In this document: positions 26,984 through 36,439 of the stretch, piece after piece
Layout of the letters: the number at the start of each line of letters is the position of its first letter
Position numbering within the stretch: the first letter of the stretch is position 1
Origin: Enterococcus hermanniensis
GTDB taxonomy: Bacteria > Bacillota > Bacilli > Lactobacillales > Enterococcaceae
Assembly (NCBI RefSeq): GCF_001885945.1
Contig: NZ_JXKQ01000002.1
Span: 186,001 to 250,000 of the forward strand
DNA length: 64,000 nt
Direction: 5' to 3'
Program-made: the position numbers and the translations under genes
Notes under the pieces: generated by a model
Told to the model about the DNA's origin: nothing
Database searches by the model: none
Seen by the model: the letters and a program-made list of their open reading frames with translations, nothing else

Positions 26984-28129
26984 TTAAACATGATAACGTT
27001 CTACACCATCAAGATAAGTTGCGACTAGATCCATTGTAGGGTCTAAAACGATAAAATCAGCTGCGCGACCAGTTGTGATCGAACCGCATGTGTCTTCGAT
27101 TTTACAGCTAACTGCAGGTACGTAAGATGCCATCATAATTGCTTGTTCTGGTGTCGCTAATCCCCAGTCAACCACATTTTTGATTGCTTCTTTTAATTTT
27201 AAGATGCTTCCTGCTAAATTACCCGATTCCAAACGTGCTGTACCGTCTTTTACAACGACTGGGAATTCGCCTAAATTATAGTTACCATCAGGCATTCCAC
27301 CGGCCATCATACAGTCAGTGATCAAAGCTACGTGATCATGTCCCGCTTTTTCCATCAAAATTTCTGCCGCTTGTGGATGTACATGGTGACCATCGCAAAT
27401 CAATTCAGAAAAGACGTGTTGTAATGACAATAATGCACCAACCATTCCTGGTTCGCGGTGATTTAAGCCACGCATACCGTTATACGCATGAACAAAGACG
27501 CTTGCTCCAGCTTCTACTGCTTCTTGAGCTTCTTCTAACGTTGCGTTTGAATGTCCCAATGAAACAACAACGCCTTCATCGGTCACTGCTTTAACAAATT
27601 CTTTTACACCTTTACGTTCAGGTGCTAATGCGATTTTTTTGATTAAACCACCTGAAGCTTCTTGCCATTCATGGAATGTAGCTAAATTAGGATCGCCGAA
27701 ATAACTAGGATTTTGCGCTCCTTTATGTTCTTCAGTAAAGAATGGTCCTTCAAAATAGATACCTTGAATTTTTGCTCCATCAACTTCTTGATAAACCTTT
27801 CCGATCGTTTCGGCTACGTCCTTCAAGCGCTCTTTTGATGACGTCAAAGTCGTTGGTAAAAAGCTAGTTACGCCACATGATAATAATCCTTCTGACATTG
27901 CTTTGATACCTTCAGCATCGTTATCCATTACATCATGGTTTTTATAGCCGTGAATATGAGTGTCAACTAAACCAGGAGCAATCCATTTACCCGATTGATC
28001 GATGATTTCTGCACTTTCAGGTTTTTCTTTCGTGTATGTTCCAAAAATGCCGTCTGTGACATCTAGATAGCCGGCTCCTTTAACTCCAGAGTTTAAAAAG
28101 AACTTATCAGCATAAATAAATGTTTTCAT
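26984..28129 (-). CDS. nagA: N-acetylglucosamine-6-phosphate deacetylase
   Basis: 381 residues. The enzyme removes the acetyl group from GlcNAc-6-phosphate to give glucosamine-6-phosphate, a step in amino-sugar use and wall recycling. Metal-binding motifs of the amidohydrolase fold are present: HIHGYKN near the N-terminus, EGPF (Glu), GHSNAT, HAYNGM and the catalytic Asp in LITDCMMAGG. Cytosolic. A NagR-type operator and a promoter lie directly upstream, which fits GlcNAc-inducible expression. nagB and nagR are not in the window. Single gene between a terminator and the XRE regulator. Confidence 0.96.
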   Translation of the reverse strand: MKTFIYADKFFLNSGVKGAGYLDVTDGIFGTYTKEKPESAEIIDQSGKWIAPGLVDTHIHGYKNHDVMDNDAEGIKAMSEGLLSCGVTSFLPTTLTSSKERLKDVAETIGKVYQEVDGAKIQGIYFEGPFFTEEHKGAQNPSYFGDPNLATFHEWQEASGGLIKKIALAPERKGVKEFVKAVTDEGVVVSLGHSNATLEEAQEAVEAGASVFVHAYNGMRGLNHREPGMVGALLSLQHVFSELICDGHHVHPQAAEILMEKAGHDHVALITDCMMAGGMPDGNYNLGEFPVVVKDGTARLESGNLAGSILKLKEAIKNVVDWGLATPEQAIMMASYVPAVSCKIEDTCGSITTGRAADFIVLDPTMDLVATYLDGVERYHV

Positions 28130-28160
28130 TTTGAGCTCTCCCTTTATTCTTAATGCTTTA

Positions 28161-28189
28161 AAGTTACTCCTGATTTAAAAATAAGTCAA
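28161..28189 (-). promoter_or_regulatory. nagA promoter
   Basis: TTGACT (28184-28189), a 17-base spacer and TAACTT (28161-28166) on the minus strand, just inside the operator at 28191-28206. Confidence 0.55.
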
Positions 28190-28190
28190 G

Positions 28191-28206
28191 AATGGTGTAG
28201 ACCATT
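28191..28206. promoter_or_regulatory. NagR-type (dre) operator of nagA
   Basis: AATGGTGTAGACCATT, a near-perfect 16-bp palindrome of the TGGTNTAGACCA kind bound by the GntR/HutC regulator NagR (YvoA). It ends two bases before the -35 box of nagA. Confidence 0.7.
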
Positions 28207-28207
28207 T

Positions 28208-29032
28208 CTATAAATCTTTAATTTTTTCTAGTGCTCTTAACATTTTTCTATAACTGATCACAGAATGCAGTTCTTCACGCGCTTCCAACATTCTGATTTT
28301 CAACTCAATCAATTCTCTTAATTTGTAATAGCTACACTGTTGTCGATTCCATTTGATTCCCATATCGATCACTTTCTCAGCCAAGTCTAAACGCTCTTGA
28401 TTGACCAAAAAAGTTCCGTAATTAACAAATAGATTGCTTAATTCACTACGTTCGGAATAATCTGCCATCATTGAACGGAAAATCTCATAACTTTGACTAT
28501 AATAATTTTGTGCATCCGTAAAGCGTCCCAAAACAAAGGACATTTTTCCAGCAAAACTAAGCAGCAAGATGCGACTATCAAAGTAACCATGATATTTCTT
28601 AGACACACAAATACCCAAGCCGTCGACAATTTGCTCTAAGGCCGTTTCAGGGTCTTCATCAATAAAATAAGAACAAACCCCTTTAAAAAAATACATTTGT
28701 TGTCGGTCTTTGTCTAAATGCGTCATTTGTCGTTCTTCTAAATACTCAAGCGTCGCTCGAATTTCAAGATACTTGGTCATTCTTAAATACATAAACATTT
28801 TATTGAAATATTTTCGTAAAAACATTTCTTCCGGCAAAAAATCTACCATCAATTGATCGATCGTAATTCCTAAACGATGACAAAGCTGTTGAATCACAAA
28901 AATATTGGGAATTTCTTCATTATTCTCGATCCGACTCAACACACTTTGAGAACAAATTCCTTGTGAAAGATCTTTTTGTGTCATGCCGTGTTCTTTTCTG
29001 AACTCTTTCAAGACTTGACCGATCGCTTCCAT
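28208..29032 (-). CDS. XRE-type regulator with TPR-like domain (Rgg/PlcR-like)
   Basis: About 274 residues. An N-terminal helix-turn-helix of the XRE class (KEHGMTQKDLSQGICSQSVL and SRIENNEEIPNIFVIQQLC) is followed by a long all-helical region with TPR-like repeats, the architecture of Rgg, PlcR and MutR regulators that often bind short peptide pheromones. No obvious small peptide gene is next to it on either side, so a peptide ligand is only a possibility. Start chosen at the ATG at 29032 because GGAGG lies eight bases upstream. An in-frame ATG at 29062 would add ten residues and has no ribosome site. Confidence 0.85.
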   Translation of the reverse strand: MEAIGQVLKEFRKEHGMTQKDLSQGICSQSVLSRIENNEEIPNIFVIQQLCHRLGITIDQLMVDFLPEEMFLRKYFNKMFMYLRMTKYLEIRATLEYLEERQMTHLDKDRQQMYFFKGVCSYFIDEDPETALEQIVDGLGICVSKKYHGYFDSRILLLSFAGKMSFVLGRFTDAQNYYSQSYEIFRSMMADYSERSELSNLFVNYGTFLVNQERLDLAEKVIDMGIKWNRQQCSYYKLRELIELKIRMLEAREELHSVISYRKMLRALEKIKDL

Positions 29033-29346
29033 GATTACATCCTCCAAAATATGCATATTCACATTTTAATATCTTAATTTTATCCGATGATTGTTTGACA
29101 AGCAACTCTTGCAATCGAAATAACGAAAACGATTGAATAAATTTGAGCGTTCTTAAATCATCTTAAATTTAATTGGAAACTAACAATCTTTCACCCGTAT
29201 AATTAGAATTAAATATTTATCAATTATTTAATTTCGTGGGCTATTTCTTTTAAAAAAACTTTCTTCCATTTATAATTAATTTATTGAAGAATATCATTTT
29301 GATCGTTTCTTAAAAATTATCCGACATTAACCTATGGAGGAATCCT
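29033..29346. other. Intergenic region between the XRE regulator and a small membrane protein
   Basis: About 310 AT-rich bases between divergent genes. A TATAAT at 29198-29203 may serve the downstream gene but has only a poor -35 (TTGGAA at 19 bases). No ORF or structured RNA is supported. Confidence 0.45.
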
Positions 29347-29532
29347 ATGTATCAATATTATAGTATCAGAATTGTTCTAGGATCTTTATTGATCATATAT
29401 GGCATCGGACTGATTGTCTGGACATTTTTTCAATGGAAAAAGACGCACGACAATTATTATTTAGAATTATTTTGTGGTTTAGGATTACTCTTTACTGGTG
29501 TTATTGCGATCATTTTAAAAGTCCTACCTTAG
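29347..29532 (+). CDS. Small two-helix membrane protein
   Basis: 61 residues with two hydrophobic helices (about 8-28 and 40-58) joined by a short polar loop containing KKTHDN. The ATG follows GGAGGAATCCT, a clear ribosome site, and the frame ends before a strong terminator. The family is not recognised and the function is unknown. The open frame, ribosome site and membrane pattern together support a real gene. Confidence 0.65.
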   Translation: MYQYYSIRIVLGSLLIIYGIGLIVWTFFQWKKTHDNYYLELFCGLGLLFTGVIAIILKVLP

Positions 29533-29562
29533 TCTTGATCTAACTGTAACGCAAGGATGTAT

Positions 29563-29600
29563 AAAAAAGGACAACCTTTTAAAAGGTTGTCCTTTTTTAT
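29563..29600. terminator. Bidirectional terminator
   Basis: AAAAAAGGACAACCTTTT-AAAAGGTTGTCCTTTTTT, an almost symmetric hairpin. It ends the small membrane gene on plus and the tRNA on minus. Confidence 0.88.
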
Positions 29601-29683
29601 ACGGCGAATGGGACTCGAACCCACACGAGAGCTCTCCCACATGACCCTCAATCATGCTTGTCTACCAATTCCAACACCGCCGC
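29600..29683 (-). tRNA. tRNA-Leu (GAG)
   Basis: 84-nt class II tRNA on the minus strand. The acceptor arms GCGGCGG and TCGCCGT pair (with G-U ends), the anticodon stem is CATGA/TCATG around loop TTGAGGG, giving anticodon GAG, the long variable arm contains a GAGAG/CTCTC stem, and the T-arm is GTGGG-TTCGAGT-CCCAT. A73 is the discriminator. CCA is not encoded. It reads CUC and CUU leucine codons. A terminator follows directly. Confidence 0.95.
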
Positions 29684-29697
29684 TTTATATAAACTAT

Positions 29698-29883
29698 TTA
29701 GACAATCGTTGTATCGTAAACATAGACGATATCGCCATTTAAGCCTGCGATGCCACGAAAGAATTTTTTATCTTCTTGTTTGCTCCAAATTTCTCGAAAT
29801 GAAAAAAATTCTTCTCTCGTCACTTCAATTTTTTCAATTTTATGATCTCGCAACTGGCTGATTTTTTCTTCAAATGGATTCAT
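29698..29883 (-). CDS. Small protein of unknown function
   Basis: 61 residues (MNPFEEKISQLRDHKIEKIE onward), with an amphipathic, charged N-terminal half and a C-terminal half with alternating beta-type residues (GLNGDIVYVYD). No signal peptide or membrane segment. The family is not recognised. The ATG has AGAGGAG ten bases upstream. It lies just upstream of the tRNA on the same strand and could share a transcript with it. An ORF on the opposite strand in this place overlaps the tRNA and is rejected. Confidence 0.6.
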   Translation of the reverse strand: MNPFEEKISQLRDHKIEKIEVTREEFFSFREIWSKQEDKKFFRGIAGLNGDIVYVYDTTIV

Positions 29884-29919
29884 GACTGTTTAACTCCTCT
29901 TATCATTAAAACAATAGTC

Positions 29920-29948
29920 AAGGATGCCCAATCGACTCAGGCATCCTT
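29920..29948 (-). terminator. Stem-loop after the 209-residue gene, weak terminator
   Basis: AAGGATGCC, 11 bases, GGCATCCTT. The stem is good, but no clean T-run follows on the minus strand, so termination is doubtful. Confidence 0.4.
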
Positions 29949-29965
29949 AAACGATTGATTACTAA

Positions 29966-30565
29966 CTATTCTTGAAAATACTTACTATTTTCTATTTTTG
30001 AATTATCTTCTTCCATAATTCCACGCAATGAACGATCTAAACGTTGCCGAGAATGTTTTCTCTCGATCGCAGGTTTTTCTTCTTTCTTTTCTGAAGCAAA
30101 TAAAATATACGAATTCCGTTGTTTCTCCATTCGTTGCATCAACTCACGTGGTGAGATAGCATTCGGGTCTTGATCCGGAATCAAAGAAGAAGGAACAAAA
30201 GTAGGTGCGAATGGTGTGGCACTTCGCCCAGGATTTGCACTGAAAGTCGTTTTGGTTCCTTCTTTCGGCTTGTGTTCTTCAAATAATTTTACTTTTTTCG
30301 CTTCAGTCCGCTCGCTATGATACATCGGTAGATTCGCTTTATGCTGATGTAGCCCTCTTTGTGGTTCATCATCTAGCACGACTCGTCGACTGCGTTTAGG
30401 TTTTGGAAGTTCACGGCCAAAAACATCTTTCGCTTCTAATCGATGAGTGGTAATCAAGTCATCATTTCCATCAAATAAAACTCGTTGACTCGAAGTAGTT
30501 AATTTTACTCCTTGATTATCATCAAAAGCCGGAAAACGACATTTTTCTCTAGTGTATGTTTGCAT
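29966..30565 (-). CDS. Charged, probably disordered protein of unknown function
   Basis: About 199 residues rich in Lys, Arg, Glu and Gln, with little hydrophobic content and proline-rich stretches (PFAPTFVPSSLIPDQDP). It is probably mostly disordered, with a basic Arg-rich C-terminal segment (KHSRQRLDRSLRG). No known domain. The start at 30565 has AAGGA seven bases upstream. A GTG at 30595 is in frame but has no ribosome site. It follows the glycogen operon's amylase on the same strand after about 100 bases. Role unknown. Confidence 0.55.
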   Translation of the reverse strand: MQTYTREKCRFPAFDDNQGVKLTTSSQRVLFDGNDDLITTHRLEAKDVFGRELPKPKRSRRVVLDDEPQRGLHQHKANLPMYHSERTEAKKVKLFEEHKPKEGTKTTFSANPGRSATPFAPTFVPSSLIPDQDPNAISPRELMQRMEKQRNSYILFASEKKEEKPAIERKHSRQRLDRSLRGIMEEDNSKIENSKYFQE

Positions 30566-30667
30566 CCAATCATCCTTATTGTTCTCTGATATCACTTAGT
30601 TTAGCACAAAAACCGAGAAAATGCTTTCGATTTCCGATGGACGATTTCAAAACTTAATCAGAAAAAA

Positions 30668-32497
30668 TTACGCATTATATACAAATAAACTACCTTTAGG
30701 CGCAAGGATTTCATCTTCAAAAATGTTATCAAGAATGGCATAGTCTCCTTGAAAGGCACGCGGGCTTGAAAGTTCACTGACTTTTATTTGCTGTTCTTCA
30801 TCGGACTGATTGATTGCATAAATAGCATATGCATCTTCTGTATAACGAATCACACCAAAGATTTTTTGTGTCTCCGAATAAAATGGGAAAAAATCCCCGT
30901 AGCTTAATACGTCATACTCTTTACGCCGGCGAATCCACTTCTGACAATTTTCAAAAATACCTGGATCGATGGTCTTCCATGGGAAAATTTTCCGATTTTC
31001 AGGATCTTTACCACCAGTCAATCCTGCCTCATCTCCATAATAAACACAAGGGATTCCTGGCATCATAAACATCAAACCCCAAGCTTGGTCCAATGCTTCC
31101 ATTGAATTGCCTACCATCGATAAAATCCGCTCGGTGTCATGGGTCCCAATATTATTTAACTGATTATAATAAAAGTCTGACGGATAATTTTCTTGGTAGC
31201 GAATCATTTCTTCACAGATTTCTTTTAACGAGCGTTCGTCATTCATTAGATCCAAGATTTGTTGGCGCAATGGATAGTTCATGACCCCTTGCAAATGATC
31301 GCCAAAGACGTATTTTCTACGTGTATCATAGGCTACTTTATTCGATGCATCTTCCCAAACCTCACCAATTAATATTTTATCCGGATAAGCTGAAAGGTTT
31401 TTTCGGATTCCGGCAATAAACTCATCCGTCAATTCATCTGCAACATCTAAACGCCAACCATCAACACCTAAAGATGTCCATTTAGTCAACACACTATCTA
31501 AATCACCATAAATAAATTCTTGGTATTTGGGGTTTTCTTTACGAACTTCTGGTAAATCAGCGACACCCCACCAAGCTTTGTAATCATCTGGATAATGATT
31601 GAAGGTAAACCAATCATAGTACTCGCTCGTTTGATCGCGAGCAGCTCCCGTACTTTCTCCGTAAAGTCCCGAAATATTGAAATAACGGCTGTCTTTTCCT
31701 ACATGCGAGAAGACGCCATCTAGAACTACCGCGATTTTTTCAGCATGCAACGCTTCTATTAATTCTCTAAAGTCATCTTCACTACCTAAAATACCATCGA
31801 TTTTAAAATAATCATTGGTATCATAGCGATGATTGGAAGTAGCCTCAAAAATAGGATTCAAATAGATTGCTGTGATCCCTAATTCTTTGAAATAAGGGAT
31901 TTTATTTTTGATTCCTTTCAAATTACCGCCATAAAAATCCCAACGTACGATTTCATCTGCTTTATTCCGAATATAGAAGGGATCGTCCTCCTCGGTCGCA
32001 TAAATAAATGAATTTTTTTTCGGTTCATTGATTTGTTTTGCTGGATTACCATTCGCAAAACGATCGGGAAAAATTTGATAAAAAACTGCCTCGCGATACC
32101 ATTTAGGTGCCACTTCTGATTTTTGGTAACACGTTAATTGATAAGGGACTACATCATGTTCTGAACCATATACTTTTCCTTCTCCACCTTGGCCATCAAA
32201 ACCATAAAATTGAATCGTTTCACAACCTGCTGATTGGTGAACGATTTTAAAATAATAAAAGTACAGTCCCCAGCCTTGATCCATCGGTGTTTCAAAATAG
32301 AAACGATCTTCGGTGGCAACTTTCATCGGAAATACTTTTTGACCGACACTACTACCTTCTTTATGAACAACTAAATACGCTTTAGTTGTTTCTTGCTCAG
32401 GTACCGACAGCCAAATTTTGACTGTCGTTTGCTCCTGAACTGCTCCGAATGGCTGCTTATATCGCTCGAGCCAGGGATTAAAGTAAATATGCTTCAT
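30668..32497 (-). CDS. GH13 alpha-glucanase (neopullulanase/cyclomaltodextrinase type)
   Basis: 609 residues. An N-terminal beta-sandwich domain (about 1-120) precedes the GH13 barrel, as in neopullulanase and maltogenic amylase (GH13_20). The nucleophile Asp is in GWRLDVADE, the acid/base Glu in GEVWED, and the third Asp in NIGTHDTER. No signal peptide, so it acts inside the cell, debranching or hydrolysing maltodextrins released from glycogen. Last gene of the glycogen operon. It overlaps glgP by 20 bases, and its ATG is preceded by GAGGAGTGACGAAAC. Confidence 0.92.
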   Translation of the reverse strand: MKHIYFNPWLERYKQPFGAVQEQTTVKIWLSVPEQETTKAYLVVHKEGSSVGQKVFPMKVATEDRFYFETPMDQGWGLYFYYFKIVHQSAGCETIQFYGFDGQGGEGKVYGSEHDVVPYQLTCYQKSEVAPKWYREAVFYQIFPDRFANGNPAKQINEPKKNSFIYATEEDDPFYIRNKADEIVRWDFYGGNLKGIKNKIPYFKELGITAIYLNPIFEATSNHRYDTNDYFKIDGILGSEDDFRELIEALHAEKIAVVLDGVFSHVGKDSRYFNISGLYGESTGAARDQTSEYYDWFTFNHYPDDYKAWWGVADLPEVRKENPKYQEFIYGDLDSVLTKWTSLGVDGWRLDVADELTDEFIAGIRKNLSAYPDKILIGEVWEDASNKVAYDTRRKYVFGDHLQGVMNYPLRQQILDLMNDERSLKEICEEMIRYQENYPSDFYYNQLNNIGTHDTERILSMVGNSMEALDQAWGLMFMMPGIPCVYYGDEAGLTGGKDPENRKIFPWKTIDPGIFENCQKWIRRRKEYDVLSYGDFFPFYSETQKIFGVIRYTEDAYAIYAINQSDEEQQIKVSELSSPRAFQGDYAILDNIFEDEILAPKGSLFVYNA

Positions 32498-34916
32498 GTT
32501 TCGTCACTCCTCGATCATCCTTATGTGCGAAAACTGGTTCAATTTGCCAAATATCTTCAGCATAGCGCTGTACCGTATGGTCTGAAGAAAAACGACCCGC
32601 ATTTGCTATATTCCGCAAACTAATTTGGAGCCAACGGCGTTGATATTTATAGGCTTTATCAATACTCATTTGAGCAATGCAATAGGCTTCAAAGTCACGT
32701 AGAACAAAATATTCATCATTATACTTAATCAAAGAATCAAAGATCTCTTGTCCTTCTGAATGGATATTAGGAATCGTTCCATCGATCAATGTATCTATAA
32801 CTCGTCGCACAACGTTATCTTGTTCATAGATAGCAGCTGCGTGATACGTTTTATTTTCATAGTATTGATAAACTTCTTCCTCTGTTAAACCAAAAATAGC
32901 GATATTGTCGTCACCGACAGCATCTCGAATCTCAACATTTGCACCATCTAAAGTGGCAATCGTTACTGCTCCGTTTAGCATCAATTTCATATTCGAAGTT
33001 CCAGAAGCTTCTTTTGAGGCTAAAGAAATTTGTTCACTGACATCTGCTGCTGGAATGATTCGTTCAGCCAAACTGACATTATAGTTTTCTAAAAAGACGA
33101 TTTTCAATTTATTATGGATGGAGTCGTCATTATTGATCAAACTAGCAGTTTCATTGATTACCTTGATGATTGATTTGGCGTAATGGTAACTGGGGGCTGC
33201 TTTGGCTCCAAAAATAAAGACGCGAGGTTCAATTGGTAAATCAGGATTTTCTTTTAACTCTAAATAGAGCTTGATGATGTGCAATAGATTCAATAATTGT
33301 CGTTTGTACGCATGGAGTCGCTTGATTTGAACATCAAATATTGCATGTGGATTTACTTCTACACCACAATTTTCTTGAATATAAGCAGCTAGACGTTTTT
33401 TATTGGTCAACTTAGCAGCGGCTAAGTTGTTTAATACTTGATCGTCATTTTCATAATTCAATAACAATCTTAAATCACCTGGTGTTTTACGCCAAGTTTT
33501 TCCGATCGTTTCATCTAGAACTTTACTCATTGATGGATTGGCTAATTGTGTCCAGCGACGCATCGCAATTCCATTTGTTTTATTATTAAATCTCGCTGGA
33601 TACAACTCATAAAAATCATGCAAAACGACTGATTTCAATAAGTCAGAATGTAATTTTGCTACACCATTAGTTGAATGAGAGCCGATAATTGCTAAATGAG
33701 CCATATGAACTTGGTCATTTTGAATAATACGTGTCCGTTGGATCAAATCAAAACTTTGAACGCCGGTCATTTCAGCAACAAAACGCCGATCGATCTCCTC
33801 AATGATTTGATAGATGCGCGGGCAAACACTTTTCATCATTGGAATCGACCACTTTTCTAGTGCTTCTGCCATGATCGTATGATTCGTATAACTCATTACT
33901 TTTTGTGTTAAATTCCATGCGCGCTCCCAAGAAACATTTTCTTCATCGATTAATAGACGCATGAATTCAGCTACACACATCGCCGGATGGGTATCATTAA
34001 TATGGATTGCCACATACTGACTAATTTTATCGATCGGCTGTTTCAACTCTTTATAGTAGCGAAGAATACTTTGAACACCTGCCGAAACAAAGAAATATTC
34101 TTGCGATAGACGTAACCGTCTTCCAGCTTCATTAGAATCATCTGGGTATAAGACGGAGGTCAAATCTTCCACTGTCCGCCGAGCTTCGACACTTCGATAA
34201 TTGCCTTCTTCCTCGGCTGGGATCTCCACTGACCAAAGTCGCATAGTATTGACGATATTATTTTGATAGCCCACCATTCCAGTATCGTAAGGAACAGCTC
34301 TTACGACCATTCCATCTTGATAATGTGGTGTTAAATTTCCCATCTCATCCGATGATAAATAAACATTTCCACCTAAACGGACATTGACGGCTTTACTTTC
34401 TTTTCTAACTTCCCATAAATTACCTTTTTGCAGCCATTCATCTGGCAACTCAACTTGATAATTATCAACAAAACGCTGTTTGAATAACCCATATTCATAA
34501 CGAATGCCATTTCCATTTCCAGGTAATCCAGTAGATGCAATCGAATCCATAAAACATGAGGCTAAACGACCCAAACCGCCATTTCCTAACGCCATATCAG
34601 GCTCTATTTCAGCTAAATCATCTAGTTGGATTCCTAATTCCAAAAGACCTGCTTCAACAGTCTCTAGCCAGCCCATATTTAATAAATTACTTTTTAACAT
34701 TTTTCCTGGTAAAAATTCAATAGAAAAATAATAACTCTGTTTTTGTTCGGCGTCCCGATAATCTTGCCATGTTTGTCGCCAATCTTGTGAGTATGCTGAA
34801 GTCATTAATGAACCCAACGTTTGGTATAGCTCGCTTGGCGAAGCATCTGAAACTTCCATCGCAAATTTTTCAGCCAATCGACGACTGAAACATTGTTTAA
34901 ATTCTTTTTTGTTCAT
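32478..34916 (-). CDS. glgP: Glycogen phosphorylase
   Basis: About 812 residues. The enzyme releases glucose-1-phosphate from glycogen chain ends using pyridoxal phosphate. The PLP-binding lysine motif EASGTSNMKLMLNGA and the following TLDGANVEI are intact near residues 650-670. Length fits the bacterial family. I choose the third in-frame ATG (34916), nine bases after GGAG. A TTG at 34931 would add five residues. It is preceded by a hairpin terminator after glgA, so it may also be partly independent of the upstream genes. Confidence 0.97.
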   Translation of the reverse strand: MNKKEFKQCFSRRLAEKFAMEVSDASPSELYQTLGSLMTSAYSQDWRQTWQDYRDAEQKQSYYFSIEFLPGKMLKSNLLNMGWLETVEAGLLELGIQLDDLAEIEPDMALGNGGLGRLASCFMDSIASTGLPGNGNGIRYEYGLFKQRFVDNYQVELPDEWLQKGNLWEVRKESKAVNVRLGGNVYLSSDEMGNLTPHYQDGMVVRAVPYDTGMVGYQNNIVNTMRLWSVEIPAEEEGNYRSVEARRTVEDLTSVLYPDDSNEAGRRLRLSQEYFFVSAGVQSILRYYKELKQPIDKISQYVAIHINDTHPAMCVAEFMRLLIDEENVSWERAWNLTQKVMSYTNHTIMAEALEKWSIPMMKSVCPRIYQIIEEIDRRFVAEMTGVQSFDLIQRTRIIQNDQVHMAHLAIIGSHSTNGVAKLHSDLLKSVVLHDFYELYPARFNNKTNGIAMRRWTQLANPSMSKVLDETIGKTWRKTPGDLRLLLNYENDDQVLNNLAAAKLTNKKRLAAYIQENCGVEVNPHAIFDVQIKRLHAYKRQLLNLLHIIKLYLELKENPDLPIEPRVFIFGAKAAPSYHYAKSIIKVINETASLINNDDSIHNKLKIVFLENYNVSLAERIIPAADVSEQISLASKEASGTSNMKLMLNGAVTIATLDGANVEIRDAVGDDNIAIFGLTEEEVYQYYENKTYHAAAIYEQDNVVRRVIDTLIDGTIPNIHSEGQEIFDSLIKYNDEYFVLRDFEAYCIAQMSIDKAYKYQRRWLQISLRNIANAGRFSSDHTVQRYAEDIWQIEPVFAHKDDRGVTKHEAYLL

Positions 34917-34956
34917 TTTTTTCATCTCCAACCTACGTTTTTAGTTCTATCTATTT

Positions 34957-34999
34957 TAAAAAAAGTCAGAACCCACGGCTGAAAGCCCTAGATTCTGAC
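34957..34999 (-). terminator. Hairpin between glgA and glgP
   Basis: On the minus strand GTCAGAA...TTCTGAC, with an inner GGCT/AGCC stem, followed by TTTTTTT. It is placed inside the operon, so it likely reduces rather than stops expression of glgP and the amylase. Confidence 0.8.
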
Positions 35000-35009
35000 A
35001 ATTAGAACC

Positions 35010-36437
35010 TTACAATTGTTGATACAGCGCTAAATATTGTTGACTAGATTCATTCCAACTAAAGTCTTTAGCCATTGCTTGTTGCATTAGTTTTTGCCAG
35101 ATAGCCGGCTGATTTTGATGCAACTCAATCGCTTGCTTTAATACATTCATCAAATAAAACGGCTGGAAATTATCAAAGCCAAATCCCGTTCCTTGATTGG
35201 TGATGGGATTATATGGTTCAACCGTGTCTTTTAATCCACCGATCTCATGAACGATCGGTAACGTTCCATAACGCATTGAAATCATTTGTGATAGTCCACA
35301 AGGCTCAAATGCTGACGGCATCAAGAACATATCGACTCCCGCATAAACTTTTTGAGCTAAGCACACATCAAACGCAATCTGGATACTCGTTTTTTCTGGA
35401 TACTGCTCACCAAAATAACGGAATTGATTTTCAAAGTTGGGATCACCGGTTCCAATCACTACTAACTGCACATCGAATTGCATCAAGTTTTCCATTTCTT
35501 CTAATAATAAATGAAATCCTTTTTGATACGTCAAGCGGCTGACAATTCCGATTAGTGGAACCTCTGGTCTTACAGGCAGCCCTAATTGCTTTTGAAGCTG
35601 AACTTTGTTTTCAATTTTTTTTGCCAAATGTGTGACATCATAATTTTCAAAAAGAGCTGGATCGGTCGCAGGATCAAACATTTCGTAATCGATTCCGTTT
35701 ACGATTCCACTTAATTTGCCACTCTCCATTCGAAGAATCACATCTAGTCCAGCACCAAATTCCGGAGTTTTAATTTCTTCCGCATAAGAAGGACTAACAG
35801 TCGTTACACGATCAGCATAAAGAATTCCAGCCTTCATGAAGTTGACACAATCATTAAGGCGAATCGTCCCATCTTCATAACGCTCATTACCCACACCGAA
35901 TAAATCACCTAATATTCCCTGATCATATTGACCTTGAAATTCAATATTATGAATCGTCAATACTGTGTGAATTGAATCAAAGGCTTTTATCCAACGATAT
36001 TTTTCTTTTAATAAAAACGGAATAAAGGAAGTGTGGTAATCATTCAGATGCATTACATCGGGAATGAAATCAATTTTTTCCATTAGCTCAATCACTGCTA
36101 ATTGGAAGAAAGCAAAGCGTTCCCCATCATCATAATACCCATATAAATCCGGACGATCAAAATAATACATGTTGTCTAAGAAGTAGTAATCAATCCCTTT
36201 TAAAGATAAATACTTCACGCCACAATATTGTTTTCGCCAACCCACGCTGACCTCATAGGAAAACAAATCTTGGATTTGTTCCTTGTATTGGTCAGCGATT
36301 TTTGTAAAATATGGCAAAACAACTTTGATATCAGTTCCTTTTTCCTTCAACGCTTTTGGCAAAGCGCCCGCAACATCGCCTAACCCACCCGTTTTAAAGA
36401 AAGGAGCGCATTCTGCTGCAACAAATAATGTCTTCAC
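35010..36437 (-). CDS. glgA: Glycogen synthase
   Basis: 475 residues. GT5 enzyme that adds glucose from ADP-glucose to growing glycogen. The substrate motif KTGGLGDV is at about residues 15-22, and the C-terminal [18 protein letters not shown] (with the conserved Glu) is intact. Start is GTG, nine bases after GGAGG. It follows glgD after two bases, so the GlgC-GlgD-GlgA pathway is tightly coupled. Cytosolic. Confidence 0.97.
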   Translation of the reverse strand: MKTLFVAAECAPFFKTGGLGDVAGALPKALKEKGTDIKVVLPYFTKIADQYKEQIQDLFSYEVSVGWRKQYCGVKYLSLKGIDYYFLDNMYYFDRPDLYGYYDDGERFAFFQLAVIELMEKIDFIPDVMHLNDYHTSFIPFLLKEKYRWIKAFDSIHTVLTIHNIEFQGQYDQGILGDLFGVGNERYEDGTIRLNDCVNFMKAGILYADRVTTVSPSYAEEIKTPEFGAGLDVILRMESGKLSGIVNGIDYEMFDPATDPALFENYDVTHLAKKIENKVQLQKQLGLPVRPEVPLIGIVSRLTYQKGFHLLLEEMENLMQFDVQLVVIGTGDPNFENQFRYFGEQYPEKTSIQIAFDVCLAQKVYAGVDMFLMPSAFEPCGLSQMISMRYGTLPIVHEIGGLKDTVEPYNPITNQGTGFGFDNFQPFYLMNVLKQAIELHQNQPAIWQKLMQQAMAKDFSWNESSQQYLALYQQL

Positions 36438-36439
36438 TT

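Noticed and set aside
29557-29742. Plus-strand ORF of 61 codons
   Set aside because: It lies across the tRNA-Leu gene and its terminator, with no ribosome site.
29658-29861. Plus-strand ORF of 67 codons
   Set aside because: It overlaps the tRNA and the better-supported minus-strand 61-residue gene.
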